64,000 nucleotides of DNA. It comes from Amycolatopsis sp. 195334CR (GTDB lineage Bacteria; Actinomycetota; Actinomycetes; Mycobacteriales; Pseudonocardiaceae). Both the position numbers and the translations under genes were made by a program. This document shows positions 15,716-23,869 of this stretch, one piece after another. The notes under the pieces were generated by a model, which was not told the origin of the DNA, searched no databases, and was given only the letters and a program-made list of their open reading frames with translations. Within the stretch, counting starts at the first letter, position 1. Every line of letters begins with the position of its first letter. The stretch covers positions 4,650,001-4,714,000 of the forward strand of contig NZ_JAFJMJ010000001.1 in NCBI RefSeq assembly GCF_017309385.1. Direction: 5' to 3'.

Positions 15716-16462
15716 ATGATCGAACGCTTTGTCGCCATGATGGATGGTTTCGAACGCGAGCCCGCGGCCGCGGCCGCCCGGCACCGCTCGCACGAACTGC
15801 TGCGGATCGCACCGGGCCAGCGGGTGGTGGATGTGGGGTGTGGAACCGGGACCTCGGTGGGTGAACTGACCGCGGCCGGGGCGCTGGTGTCCGGAGTGGA
15901 CGTCAACCCCGAAGTGCTGGTGGTGGCCAAGGAACGGCACCCCGCCGGGGATTTCACCACCGGCAGCGCGGAGTCGATCCCCTTTCCGGACGGGCATTTC
16001 GCCGGTTACCGCGCGGAACGCGTCTACCACGCGGTCGCCGATCCGGCGGCCGCGCTGGCCGAGGCCGCCCGGGTACTGGCGCCGGGCGGCCGGATCGTCC
16101 TCATTGGACCGGACTGGACGATGCTCGGCCTCGACAGCACCGACGAGGAGACCGAGCGGGCCGTGCTGGCCGCCCAGGTCGCCTCGATGCCCTCGCCCCG
16201 GTGTGCGCTGCGGTTCCGGAACCTGTTGCTGGACGGCGGTTTCACCGACGTGGCGGTCGAGGTGCACACCGCGGTGCTGACCGGCGCTTCGGGCCTGCCG
16301 ATGCTGGAGTCGGCGGCCTCGGTGGCCGTGGGAACGGGTGCGGTCAGCCCGTCGAGGGCGGAGAGCTGGCTCGCGGAGCAGCGGCAGCGGGTCGAGCGAG
16401 GCCGGTTCCTGCTGGCCGCTCCGCAGTTCGTCACGTCGGGCGTCCGAGGGTCTGGCCGTTGA
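15716..16462 (+). CDS. SAM-dependent methyltransferase (class I)
   Basis: This 248-residue protein has a Rossmann methyltransferase fold. Motif I is VVDVGCGTGTSVGEL, a following acidic position is SGVDVNPEV, and the ARVLAPGGRIVLIGPDW segment is typical of UbiE/Methyltransf_11 proteins. The substrate is unknown; the fold is used for small-molecule methylation. The ATG at 15716 follows CGGAGGAC; an in-frame upstream start would overlap the merR operator and is less likely. Its 3' end overlaps the convergent SDR gene by 32 bases. Confidence 0.9.
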   Translation: MIERFVAMMDGFEREPAAAAARHRSHELLRIAPGQRVVDVGCGTGTSVGELTAAGALVSGVDVNPEVLVVAKERHPAGDFTTGSAESIPFPDGHFAGYRAERVYHAVADPAAALAEAARVLAPGGRIVLIGPDWTMLGLDSTDEETERAVLAAQVASMPSPRCALRFRNLLLDGGFTDVAVEVHTAVLTGASGLPMLESAASVAVGTGAVSPSRAESWLAEQRQRVERGRFLLAAPQFVTSGVRGSGR

Positions 16463-16988
16463 GCGTGGGGTCTTCGACGGCACGGACGTAGGCCGCGGCG
16501 ACGACGTCGGCCGGGGTGGCGTCGTCACCGACCCAGCCCGGGCTGATCACGTTGGCTCGCAGGCCTCGCGGGAGTTCGGCGGCGGCGACCCGGACGAAGG
16601 CCTCCAGGCCCTGGTTGGTGAGCGCGCCGAACGCGCTGCCCGGCGTCGGCGCCGCGAAGGTGCCCGCGGTCAGGGTGATCGAACCGCCGTCGGGAAGGTG
16701 CTCGACGGCCCGCCGCAGCAGGCGCACCTGGCCGAGCAGCTTGGTTTCCAGGCCGGTGAGGAACTCCTCGTCGGTGCCCGCGTCGATGGGCACCAGTGCG
16801 CCGCTCGCGGCGCAGCAGACCACCGCGTCGAGGTTCGGGACCGTCGAGAAGAGACGGTCGGGATGGGCGATGTCGAGCTGGATCTCGCTGGTCCGCGACA
16901 CGGGCACCACGTGGTGCCCCCGCTCGCGCAGGGCCGCGGTCACCGCGGTGCCGATGGTTCCGGTCGCTCCGATCACTACTACGTTCAC
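16431..16988 (-). CDS. Short-chain dehydrogenase/reductase, short form
   Basis: This 185-residue protein has the NAD(P)-binding motif VVVIGATGTIGTAV and the later AALRERGHHVVPVSR, an NVISPGW segment (the SDR proline region), and a compact size typical of the shortened SDR group. The usual YxxxK motif is not obvious; the corresponding stretch reads FGALTNQGLEAF, so the catalytic Tyr is missing and activity is uncertain. It is divergent from the XRE regulator gene, a frequent pairing in actinomycetes, and is probably its target. Confidence 0.82.
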   Translation of the reverse strand: MNVVVIGATGTIGTAVTAALRERGHHVVPVSRTSEIQLDIAHPDRLFSTVPNLDAVVCCAASGALVPIDAGTDEEFLTGLETKLLGQVRLLRRAVEHLPDGGSITLTAGTFAAPTPGSAFGALTNQGLEAFVRVAAAELPRGLRANVISPGWVGDDATPADVVAAAYVRAVEDPTLNGQTLGRPT

Positions 16989-17019
16989 CCTTCCGATCCT
17001 GCGCGGCGGCACGGGATCG

Positions 17020-17044
17020 TGCCTGCCCCTGCCAGGTGCAGGCA
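17020..17044. promoter_or_regulatory. Inverted repeat between SDR and XRE genes
   Basis: TGCCTGC (17020-17026) and GCAGGCA (17038-17044) are separated by 11 bases in the 66-base divergent region. This is a probable operator for the XRE regulator, just before its ATG. Confidence 0.5.
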
Positions 17045-17054
17045 TCCTGGGGGC

Positions 17055-17858
17055 ATGCTCGGTGAATTCCTCCGCGCCCGCCGCGGCCGGCTGCGGCCCG
17101 CCGACGTCGGCCTGTCCGACTACGGCGAGTTCCGGCGCGTGCCGGGGTTGCGGCGGGAGGAGCTGGCGCGGTTGGCCGGGGTCAGTCCCGGTTACTACAC
17201 GCGGCTCGAACAGGGGCAGCGCGGGAACGTGTCGGAAGCGGTGCTCGACGCGCTCGCGAAGGCGCTGCGCCTCGACGAGGACGAACGCGCCCACCTGCAC
17301 GCGCTGGCGAACGCGAAGGCGGTCGACGCCGGTCCGGAGCGGTTGCTGCCGAGGCACCGGCTCCTGCTGGACGCGGTGGCGGTGCCGGCGCTGGTCCTCG
17401 GCAGGCACACCGACGTGCTGGCGTGGAACCGCCTCGGCCACGCCCTGCTGGCGCCGCACCTCGATTTCGAGTCCCGGCCGAACTGGGCGCGGCTGTTCTT
17501 CCTGGACGCGCAGGTGCGCGAGTTGTTCGGGGAAGCGGGGGACAAGGCGCGCGACACCGTCGCCGATCTGCGCCACATCGCCGGCCGGCGGCCGGGTGAC
17601 GCCGTGCTGACCGCGCTGATCGAGGAACTGCGGCGCGCGAGCCCCGAATTCGACGAGCTGTGGGCCGCGCACCCGGTGCGCGGCTGTGCCCACCACACCC
17701 GCGTGTACCGCCACGCCGTCGGCCCGCTCACCCTGACCGACGAACTCCTGCCCCTGCCGGACAGCGACGGGCAGCGCCTCGTGCTCTTCTACGCGGAACC
17801 GGGATCGCCGTCGGCTGCCGGTTTGAGCGAGTTGAGCAGGGCGTCCAGCTTGCGGTAG
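17055..17858 (+). CDS. XRE-family regulator with MmyB-like ligand-binding domain
   Basis: This 267-residue protein has an N-terminal helix-turn-helix (RREELARLAGVSPGYYTRLEQG, about residues 33-55) and a C-terminal PAS-like MmyB domain (VLGRHTDVLAWNRLGHALL ... LVLFYAEPGSPSA), which in this family binds a fatty-acid-like ligand. Members usually repress a neighbouring divergent oxidoreductase gene, as here. The ATG at 17055 fits the conserved N-terminus LGEFLRARR. The 3' end overlaps the convergent ArsR gene by 70 bases; both reading frames look genuine. Confidence 0.9.
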   Translation: MLGEFLRARRGRLRPADVGLSDYGEFRRVPGLRREELARLAGVSPGYYTRLEQGQRGNVSEAVLDALAKALRLDEDERAHLHALANAKAVDAGPERLLPRHRLLLDAVAVPALVLGRHTDVLAWNRLGHALLAPHLDFESRPNWARLFFLDAQVRELFGEAGDKARDTVADLRHIAGRRPGDAVLTALIEELRRASPEFDELWAAHPVRGCAHHTRVYRHAVGPLTLTDELLPLPDSDGQRLVLFYAEPGSPSAAGLSELSRASSLR

Positions 17859-18145
17859 CGGCTTTCCGCGGCCAGCCGGTACGTGTCGATCCACCCGGTC
17901 AGCGCTTCGAGCGCGGCGGGCGCGAGGTGGCACGGGCGGCGCTGGCCGTCCCGGGTGCGGGTGATCAGGCCCGCCGTCTCCAGCACCTGGATGTGCCGCG
18001 AGACGGCCTGCTTGGTGATGGCGAACGGCTCCGCCAGCTCGTTCACCGTGGCTTCCCCGCGTGAGAGCCGCGCGATCATCGCGCGGCGCACGGGATCGCC
18101 GAGGGCGGCGAACGCCCGGTCCAGCCACTCGTCATCGACCGTCAT
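17789..18145 (-). CDS. ArsR-family transcriptional regulator
   Basis: This 118-residue winged-helix protein has the core FAALGDPVRRAMIARLSRGEATVNELAEPF ... ITKQAVSRHIQVLETAGLI. It lacks metal-binding Cys clusters. The sequence type (GRRPCHL-like wing, WIDTYRLAAESRYRKLDALL C-terminus) belongs to the ArsR group often paired with AHSA1/START proteins, although no such gene adjoins it here. The ATG at 18145 is preferred over an upstream TTG. A TCAAC/GTTGA repeat lies just upstream. Confidence 0.87.
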   Translation of the reverse strand: MTVDDEWLDRAFAALGDPVRRAMIARLSRGEATVNELAEPFAITKQAVSRHIQVLETAGLITRTRDGQRRPCHLAPAALEALTGWIDTYRLAAESRYRKLDALLNSLKPAADGDPGSA

Positions 18146-18166
18146 CAAAGGCAACCTAGCGCTTTA

Positions 18167-18182
18167 TCAACAAGTCCGTTGA
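18167..18182. promoter_or_regulatory. Inverted repeat upstream of the ArsR gene
   Basis: TCAAC and GTTGA flank AAGTCC, 22 bases before the arsR-type start. A TATAGT hexamer overlaps it on the minus strand. It is a likely autoregulatory operator. Confidence 0.45.
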
Positions 18183-18207
18183 CTATAGGTGCTGCTGAGG
18201 GACGGCG

Positions 18208-18891
18208 TCAACCGCGCCGAAGGCCGCCGAGCAGCATGTCGAGTCCGAACCGGAAGCGCTCGGCCGAGGTCTCCGCCGAGAAGTACGGCCCGAGGGTGAG
18301 CATGTTCGGGAACCGGCCGGGCATCGAGCTGAGGTACTCGTGCATCTGCCGCCCGCGGGCGGCGGCTTCCTCCTGGTCGAACTCGCCCGAGGCCCAGCCG
18401 CTGCCCTCGTAGGCGAAAGCCTTGGTGTACAAGGTGAGCGCGTCGGAGGCGTAGGCGGCGTCCCGTTCGGACAGTCCGCCGGCACGCAGCAGGGCGAGCA
18501 CGGTTTCCCCGTGCTGCAAGGCGTTGGGGCCGACCGGCACCTGGGTCGCCCAGGCGACCTTGGCGATGCCGGGGTGCGCCAGCATCGCGGAAAGCTGCCC
18601 CTGCAGTACTTCCCGGAGTTGCTCGGCCCACCGCGCGGGATCCGGCTCCGGCAGTTCGACCTCGCTCAGCACCTGGTCGAACATCAGCTCGTGCAGTTCG
18701 TCCTTGTTGGACACGTGGGCGTAGAGCGAGGCCGCGCCGGTGTCCAGCGCCTGGGCCACCCGCCGCATGCTCACCGCGTCGATGCCCTCGGCGTCGAGCA
18801 GGTCGAGTGCGGTGCGCACGATCAGCTCCGCGGACAGCGGCGGCTTCACCGCGCGCCCGGAGCGCCGCCACGGCGGGGCTGGAACGTTCAT
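18208..18891 (-). CDS. TetR-family transcriptional regulator
   Basis: This 227-residue protein has an N-terminal TetR helix-turn-helix (LIVRTALDLLDAEGIDAVSMRRVAQALDTGAASLYAHVSNKDEL) and a TetR_C-type ligand-binding domain. The layout resembles the tetracycline-repressor subgroup more than AcrR. The ATG at 18891 is chosen because a GTG seven codons upstream would lie within the operator repeats. It is divergent from a SnoaL-like gene and probably represses it and itself. Confidence 0.9.
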   Translation of the reverse strand: MNVPAPPWRRSGRAVKPPLSAELIVRTALDLLDAEGIDAVSMRRVAQALDTGAASLYAHVSNKDELHELMFDQVLSEVELPEPDPARWAEQLREVLQGQLSAMLAHPGIAKVAWATQVPVGPNALQHGETVLALLRAGGLSERDAAYASDALTLYTKAFAYEGSGWASGEFDQEEAAARGRQMHEYLSSMPGRFPNMLTLGPYFSAETSAERFRFGLDMLLGGLRRG

Positions 18892-18893
18892 GA

Positions 18894-18961
18894 CGAACAC
18901 TGTACTTGACACGAACAGTGTTCGTAAGTACGAATGGCGTTCGTCAAACGAACACCGTTCG
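18894..18961. promoter_or_regulatory. Tandem TetR operator sites
   Basis: Three 13-base sites of the form CGAA-N5-TTCG lie at 18912-18924, 18931-18943 and 18949-18961, with centres 18-19 bases apart. A further half-site CGAACACTGT starts at 18894. The first (CGAACAGTGTTCG) is a perfect palindrome. They fill the divergent promoter region. Confidence 0.75.
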
Positions 18962-18974
18962 AAGGAGTGGGACC

Positions 18975-19355
18975 ATGACCGTGCTCGACACGCTGAACGA
19001 GCTGACCGAGGCGTGGAACGCGGGTGACGCGACGGCGTACGCCCGGCTGTTCCTCGAAGATGCGGACTACGTGAACTTCATGGGGCAGAACAGCCGCGGC
19101 CGGGCGGCCATCGAGGAGAGTCACCGCTTCCTCTTCGACGGCCCGCTCAAGGGCTCGAAGATGACCTGCGGCACCACGCCGCCGGCCGTCCGGTTCGTGC
19201 GCCCGGACGTGGCGATCGTGGTCCTCGGCGGCGGCACCACGCTCGACGGCGAGCCCGAGGACCCGAGTCGGGCGTCGACGGTCACCTTCGTGCTGGTGGA
19301 GGAGCCGGCGGGCTGGCGCATCGCGTCGTTCCAGAACACCCGGCGCACGGCGTGA
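18975..19355 (+). CDS. SnoaL-like (NTF2-fold) protein, SgcJ/EcaC type
   Basis: This 126-residue protein has the NTF2-like signature of the SgcJ/EcaC group: LNELTEAWNAGDATAYARLFLEDADYVN at the start, a central ALERSHRxxF-like segment (AAIEESHRFLF) and the C-terminal WRIASFQNTR. The fold forms a small hydrophobic pocket; proteins of this group occur as enzymes or stress proteins, and the reaction is unknown. The ATG at 18975 follows GAAGGAG. The TetR operators lie immediately upstream. It is translationally coupled to the next gene (GTGA). Confidence 0.85.
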   Translation: MTVLDTLNELTEAWNAGDATAYARLFLEDADYVNFMGQNSRGRAAIEESHRFLFDGPLKGSKMTCGTTPPAVRFVRPDVAIVVLGGGTTLDGEPEDPSRASTVTFVLVEEPAGWRIASFQNTRRTA

Positions 19356-19690
19356 AGCTGCTGGTCGAGGTGGCCGGGGTGGTCGAGGCGCCGCCGGAGC
19401 GGGTGCTCGGCGCGGTCGTCCGGGCGACCGGGTGGCGGGTCGATGGCGACCTGGTTTGGGCGCAGGGCGGCTGGTGGTACCGCGGTGAGTACCTGGTCGA
19501 GCCGGTGGCTGGTGGTTCGCGGGTGGTCCACCGGGTGTTCACCGTGGCGCGGAGTCCGGTGTGGACGGTCGCGCTGGCGAACCGCCTGTTCCTCGGGTTC
19601 GGCGAGCGGACGCGGGCCGGGGTGGCGGAGCTGCTGGCGCGGATCGGCGACGAGCTGGACTGCGTGGCCCGGCTGGCGGAAGTGACGTAG
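19352..19690 (+). CDS. SRPBCC-like small protein
   Basis: This 112-residue protein starts at GTG overlapping the previous stop. The opening VEVAGVVEAPPERVLGAVV and later YRGEYLVEPVAGGSRVVHRVF resemble the START/polyketide cyclase (SRPBCC) fold, a helix-grip that binds hydrophobic ligands. It is shorter than usual (about 140), so the assignment is tentative. It is co-transcribed with the SnoaL-like gene under the TetR-type regulator. Confidence 0.65.
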   Translation: MKLLVEVAGVVEAPPERVLGAVVRATGWRVDGDLVWAQGGWWYRGEYLVEPVAGGSRVVHRVFTVARSPVWTVALANRLFLGFGERTRAGVAELLARIGDELDCVARLAEVT

Positions 19691-19785
19691 GTCTCATTCC
19701 GGCGGTCGGGCCTGCTCGCGCAGCCCCGGGACGATCTTCGAGCGGGACTGGAGCCGCGCTGATCTGTGCAGGCGCGAAGCTTCCC

Positions 19786-19804
19786 GTTAGGCTAGCCTTA
19801 GCTT
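19786..19804. promoter_or_regulatory. Iron box (IdeR/DmdR-type)
   Basis: The stretch TTAGGCTAGCCTTAGCTT fits the actinobacterial iron-regulator operator consensus, with TTAGG and CCTTA around a palindromic centre. It lies 39 bases before the siderophore-interacting protein gene, so that gene should be repressed by iron. Confidence 0.8.
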
Positions 19805-19842
19805 GCACGTGATTTCCGGTGACACACAGTTAAGGGGTACTC

Positions 19843-20670
19843 ATGGCGGAGCGTCCGGCGAGGCGGCCCCGGCCGCTGATCCGCCTGCGGGTCCTGCGCA
19901 CCGAGCGGCTCACCCCGCACATGGTGCGGGTGGTCGCCGGGGGCGAGAACCTGGGGCAGTTCACGGACAACGGCTTCACCGACGCCTACGTGAAGCTGGC
20001 CTTCCCGGTACCCGGCGTGACCTATCCGGAGCCGATGGACCTCCAGCAGATCCGCGCCGAGATGCCGCGCGAGCACTGGCCGCGTACGCGGACGTACACC
20101 GTGCGTTACTACGACGAGAAGGCCGGCGAGCTGGCCATCGACTTCGTGGTGCATGGGGACGAGGGGCTCGCCGGACCGTGGGCGCTCAACGTCCAGCCCG
20201 GTGACGACCTGCTCTTCGCCGGGCCGGGTGGCGCCTACGCGCCCGGTGAGGAGGCCGACTGGCACCTGCTCGTCGGCGACGAGAGCGCGTTGCCGGCGAT
20301 CTCCGCGTCGCTGGAGCGGATGCCCTCGGGGGCGCGGGTGCAGGCGTTCATCCTGGTCGGGGGGCCGGACGAGGAACTGCCGCTGGCGACCAAGGCCGAC
20401 GCGGAGATCACCTGGCTGCACCGCTCCGCCGGGGGCGACCTGGTCCGGTCGGTCCGCGACCTCGACTTCGGCGACGGTGTGGTGCAGGCCTTCGTGCACG
20501 GCGAAGCCGACTTCGTCCGCGAACTGCGGCGGCACCTGCTCAACGAGCGCGGCGTCCGCAAGGACCTGCTGTCCATCTCGGGCTACTGGCGCCGGGGCAA
20601 GGACGAAGACGGCTGGCAGGCGGAAAAGGCCGAGGAACGCGCCAAGGAAGCCGCCGCGGCCGCTTCCTGA
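19843..20670 (+). CDS. Siderophore-interacting protein (ferric-siderophore reductase)
   Basis: This 275-residue flavoprotein of the ViuB/SIP family has the N-terminal FAD-binding barrel (LTPHMVRVVAGGENL; RTYTVRYYDEKAGELAIDFVVHG, where RxYT contacts FAD) and a C-terminal SIP-type nucleotide domain (LLVGDESALPAISASLERM ... FVHGEADFVRELRRHL ... SISGYWRRG). It reduces iron bound to siderophores taken into the cytoplasm. No siderophore biosynthesis or uptake gene adjoins it. The iron box upstream supports its role. The C-terminal tail is rich in Glu, Lys and Ala. Confidence 0.94.
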   Translation: MAERPARRPRPLIRLRVLRTERLTPHMVRVVAGGENLGQFTDNGFTDAYVKLAFPVPGVTYPEPMDLQQIRAEMPREHWPRTRTYTVRYYDEKAGELAIDFVVHGDEGLAGPWALNVQPGDDLLFAGPGGAYAPGEEADWHLLVGDESALPAISASLERMPSGARVQAFILVGGPDEELPLATKADAEITWLHRSAGGDLVRSVRDLDFGDGVVQAFVHGEADFVRELRRHLLNERGVRKDLLSISGYWRRGKDEDGWQAEKAEERAKEAAAAAS

Positions 20671-20702
20671 CGCGGGCGCTCGCGAGAGGTCCGGCATGTA
20701 GC

Positions 20703-20984
20703 ATGGACGATGTGAACAACAGGCAGCTGAACCGCGACGTACCGGCCGGGGCCACCGGCCGGGTGCGTTCTGCTGCGAGTGGTTTGCACAAGCCTGCCGG
20801 CATGACGGTGCGAAGGTCTGCCGTTGGCCGGTTCGTTGGCGCCCGTAAGCCGAGTCCGGCGATCGAGGAGAAGCCTTCGACTCCGGAACCGTACTCGCCG
20901 CCGTCCTTCCTGGGGATGTTCGAGCTGCCGGCCGACTCGTCCGAGCGGGTCAAGTCCGTCGTGCGCGGCCAGGACGACGACTGA
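20703..20984 (+). CDS. Small basic protein, possible antitoxin partner of the PIN protein
   Basis: This 93-residue protein is of unknown family. The first half is basic (RRSAVGRFVGARKP), the middle is Pro/Glu-rich and likely disordered, and the end (PSFLGMFELPADSSERVKSV) is acidic. It ends 27 bases before the PIN-domain gene and runs the same way, the usual place for an antitoxin. No ribbon-helix-helix, AbrB or Phd fold is obvious. The start is uncertain; there is no clear ribosome-binding site before the ATG, but TAGCAT-like sequence just upstream would suit a leaderless transcript. Confidence 0.55.
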   Translation: MDDVNNRQLNRDVPAGATGRVRSAASGLHKPAGMTVRRSAVGRFVGARKPSPAIEEKPSTPEPYSPPSFLGMFELPADSSERVKSVVRGQDDD

Positions 20985-21011
20985 AGCTCACGACGAGATC
21001 GTAGAACCTCC

Positions 21012-21449
21012 GTGGCACGTCCGATCGTGGTTGACACCGGTCCCCTCATTGCCATGATCAGTAGAAAAGACGCTCATCACCGGGCCGTCGTCGCGTGGCT
21101 GGAGACGGCCGCTACTCGTGATCTGCTAGTGCCATCCCTGGTTCTCACCGAAGTGTGCCAATTCATCGAGAAGCATCTCGGCGGCGAAGCCGAGGCAGCG
21201 TACATCGAGGAACTCATGCGGTCACCGCAGTTCCGGATCTATCACCCGATGGACGATGACTTCCGCCGGATGGCGGTGTTGATGCGCCAGTATTCCGATT
21301 GGCCGCTCGGCTTGGCGGACGCGGCAGTGGTGGCCACCGCGGAACGGTTGAAGACCGTCGAGGTGGCCACCGTGGATCGGCGGCATTTCGAACACATCAA
21401 GCCCGTGCACGTCTCGTACTTCAGGATCTACCCCGAAGTCGGTCAGTAG
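21012..21449 (+). CDS. PIN-domain protein (VapC-like toxin)
   Basis: This 145-residue PIN-domain nuclease has the conserved acidic residues in place: VVDTGPLIAM (first Asp, residue 8), VLTEVCQF (Glu), LGLADAAVVATAER (Asp) and ATVDRRHF (last Asp). VapC toxins cleave tRNA or rRNA when freed from their antitoxin. The neighbouring small gene may encode that antitoxin. The first part of the gene (GTAGAAAAGACGCTCATC) is less GC-rich than its surroundings, a sign of transfer. It is convergent with the LLM oxidoreductase gene, the two stops almost touching. Confidence 0.87.
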   Translation: MARPIVVDTGPLIAMISRKDAHHRAVVAWLETAATRDLLVPSLVLTEVCQFIEKHLGGEAEAAYIEELMRSPQFRIYHPMDDDFRRMAVLMRQYSDWPLGLADAAVVATAERLKTVEVATVDRRHFEHIKPVHVSYFRIYPEVGQ

Positions 21450-21450
21450 G

Positions 21451-22458
21451 TCAGCTGGACAGCTTGCCGATCACCTGGGAGCCGTAAGCGGCCAGCGTCT
21501 GCTCCCGCTCGTCGTGCATCAGGTAGAGCGAGAACTGGTCCACGCCCAGCTCGGCCAGTTCCTGCAGGCGTTCCACGTGCGCGCCCGCCGGCCCGGTCAG
21601 GCAGAAGCGGTCGACGATCTCGTCCGGCACGAACTCGGTGGACGGGTTCCCCGCCTTCCCGTGGTGCGAGTAGTCGTACCCCTCGCGTTCCCTGATGTAC
21701 TCGGTCAGCTCACGCGGCACGTCCCCGGCTTCGCCGTAGCGGGCGACCAGGTCGGCCACGTGGTTGCCCACCATGCCGCCGAACCAGCGCAGCTGCTCGC
21801 GCTGGTGCACCAGGTTGTCGCCGACGTAGGCCGGGGCCGCGACGCAGATGGTGATGCCCTCCGGATCACGACCGGCGGCCCTGGCCGCCTCCCGCACCGA
21901 GCCGATGGTCCAGCGCGCGATCGCCGGGTCCGCGCACTGCAGGATGAACCCGTCGGCGTGCTCACCGACCAGCTTCAGCGCCCGCGGCCCGTACCCGGCC
22001 ATCCACATCTCCAGCCGCCCGTCGCGGACCCACGGGATGCGCACCGGCTTGTCCCGCAGCAGCACCTCCCGGCCCTCGGCCAGTTCCTTGGTGACGTGCA
22101 TGCAGTCCCGCAGGGTGGCCAGGGTGGACGGTTTGAGGCCGACCACCCGGTGCGCGGAGTCCCCGCGCCCGATGCCGCACACCGTTCGGTTGCCGTACAT
22201 GTCGTTCAGCGTGGCGAACAACGACGCCAGCACCGACCAGTCCCGCGTGCCCGGACTGGTCACCATCGGCCCGACCACCATCGACGAGGTGGCCGCGAGG
22301 ATCTGCGAGTAGATGACGAACGGCTCCTGCCACAGCACGCACGAGTCGAAGGTCCAGCCGTAGCGGAAGCCCTCGCCCTCGGCCGCGGTCATCAGCCGCA
22401 CCAGCTCACCCGCCGGCGGGTCCGTCTGGAGCACAACACCGAAATCCACAGTGGACAC
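21451..22458 (-). CDS. F420-dependent LLM-class oxidoreductase (hydantoinase-associated)
   Basis: This 335-residue luciferase-like TIM-barrel protein has N-terminal VDFGVVLQTDPP, the central GIGRGDSAHR and later MWMAGYGPRALKLVGEHADGF, typical of F420/FMN-binding LLM enzymes. From memory it matches the subgroup that clusters with hydantoinase genes, and here it directly follows the dihydropyrimidinase gene (12-base gap). It may act on a pyrimidine or related cyclic amide before ring opening; the reaction is not known. The GTG start is preceded by GAGGGG. It is the last gene of the four-gene catabolic operon. Confidence 0.86.
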   Translation of the reverse strand: MSTVDFGVVLQTDPPAGELVRLMTAAEGEGFRYGWTFDSCVLWQEPFVIYSQILAATSSMVVGPMVTSPGTRDWSVLASLFATLNDMYGNRTVCGIGRGDSAHRVVGLKPSTLATLRDCMHVTKELAEGREVLLRDKPVRIPWVRDGRLEMWMAGYGPRALKLVGEHADGFILQCADPAIARWTIGSVREAARAAGRDPEGITICVAAPAYVGDNLVHQREQLRWFGGMVGNHVADLVARYGEAGDVPRELTEYIREREGYDYSHHGKAGNPSTEFVPDEIVDRFCLTGPAGAHVERLQELAELGVDQFSLYLMHDEREQTLAAYGSQVIGKLSS

Positions 22459-22470
22459 CCCTCGATCGGC

Positions 22471-23856
22471 TCAGCTGAGGTACTGGTTCAGGTCGCGCTT
22501 GAGGAACCGGCCGTGCGTGGTGGAACCGGTGAACCCGGCCGCCGAGACGACCACCGATCCCCGTGACAGCACGGTTTCCACCCGGCCGGTCAGCTCGAAG
22601 CCCTCGTACGCCGAGTAGTCCACGTTCATGTGGTGCGTCTCGGCCGAGAGCGTCTGCTTGGCCTTCGGGTCGTAGATCACGATGTCGGCGTCCGAACCGG
22701 CGGCGATCACGCCCTTGCGCGGGTACAGCCCGAACATCCGCGCCGGCGTGGTCGCGCAGGTCTCCACCCAGCGCTCCAGGGTGATCTCCCCGGCCACCAC
22801 GCCCTGGTGCAGCAGGTCCATCCGGTGCTCCACGCCCGGCATGCCGTTCGGGATGGCCCGGAAGTCGCTGGTGCCCAGCACCTTCTGGTCCTCGAAGCAG
22901 AACGGGCAGTGGTCGGTGGAGACCACGGACAGGTCGTTGGTGCGCAGCCCACGCCACAGGTCCGCCTGGTGCTTCTTCTCCCGCAACGGCGGGGAGGCCA
23001 CGTACTTCGCGCCCTCGAAACCCGGCTTCGCCATGTCCTCGATGGACAGGTAGAGGTACTGCGGGCACGTCTCGGCGAACACGTTCTGCCCGTCGTTGCG
23101 TGCTTCCGCCACGGCCGCCAGCGCCTGCGCGGCCGAGAGGTGCACGATGTAGAGCGGGGAACCGGTCACCTTGGCCAGCTGGATCGCCCGCGAGGTCGCC
23201 TCGCCTTCCAGCTCCGGCGGCCGGGTCAGCCCGTGCTGCACCGGCTCGGTCTTCCCGGCGGCGAAGGCCTGCGCGGCCAGCTGGTCGATCGCGATGCCGT
23301 TCTCCGCGTGCATCATGATCGTCGACCCGGTTTCGCGGGCCTTCTGCATGGCCAGCAGGATCTCGCCGTCGGTGGAGTAGAAGACGCCGGGGTAGGCCAT
23401 GAACATCTTGAAGCTGGTCACCCCGTCCCCGATGCACGACTCCATCTCCTTGAGCGTGGTGTCGTTGACGTCGGAGACGATCATGTGGAACCCGTAGTCG
23501 ATGGCGCAGTTGCCGTCGGCCTTCTCGTGCCACTTGTCCAGTGTGGACTGCAGGGTGGTGCCCTTGGCCTGCACCGCGAAGTCGATGATCGTGGTGGTGC
23601 CGCCCCAGGCCGCCGCGGTGGTGCCGGTGCCGAAGGTGTCGTGCGAGAAGGTGCCGCCGAAGGGCATCTCCATGTGCGTGTGGGCGTCGATCCCGCCGGG
23701 CAGCACGTACTTCCCGGTCGCGTCGATCACCTCGTCCGCTTCACCGAACACGCCCGGCGCGGCCACCGCGGCGATCTTCTCGTCCTCCACCAGCACGTCG
23801 GCCACGCTGGTGCCGGTCGCGCTGATCACCGTGCCGCCCTTGATCAGGGTGCGCAT
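22471..23856 (-). CDS. hydA: Dihydropyrimidinase (D-hydantoinase)
   Basis: This 461-residue cyclic amidohydrolase opens dihydrouracil or dihydrothymine to N-carbamoyl-beta-amino acids. Landmarks are GGIDAHTHMEMPFGG (the first metal-binding His pair), TSFKMFMAY (the Lys carboxylated to bridge two zinc ions, near residue 150), MMHAENG and STDHCPF. The length fits the family. The next step is encoded 13 bases upstream in the operon by the ureidopropionase gene, so the pathway order is clear. A hydantoinase role on other substrates cannot be excluded. Confidence 0.94.
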   Translation of the reverse strand: MRTLIKGGTVISATGTSVADVLVEDEKIAAVAAPGVFGEADEVIDATGKYVLPGGIDAHTHMEMPFGGTFSHDTFGTGTTAAAWGGTTTIIDFAVQAKGTTLQSTLDKWHEKADGNCAIDYGFHMIVSDVNDTTLKEMESCIGDGVTSFKMFMAYPGVFYSTDGEILLAMQKARETGSTIMMHAENGIAIDQLAAQAFAAGKTEPVQHGLTRPPELEGEATSRAIQLAKVTGSPLYIVHLSAAQALAAVAEARNDGQNVFAETCPQYLYLSIEDMAKPGFEGAKYVASPPLREKKHQADLWRGLRTNDLSVVSTDHCPFCFEDQKVLGTSDFRAIPNGMPGVEHRMDLLHQGVVAGEITLERWVETCATTPARMFGLYPRKGVIAAGSDADIVIYDPKAKQTLSAETHHMNVDYSAYEGFELTGRVETVLSRGSVVVSAAGFTGSTTHGRFLKRDLNQYLS

Positions 23857-23869
23857 CGTGCGTTCCTCC

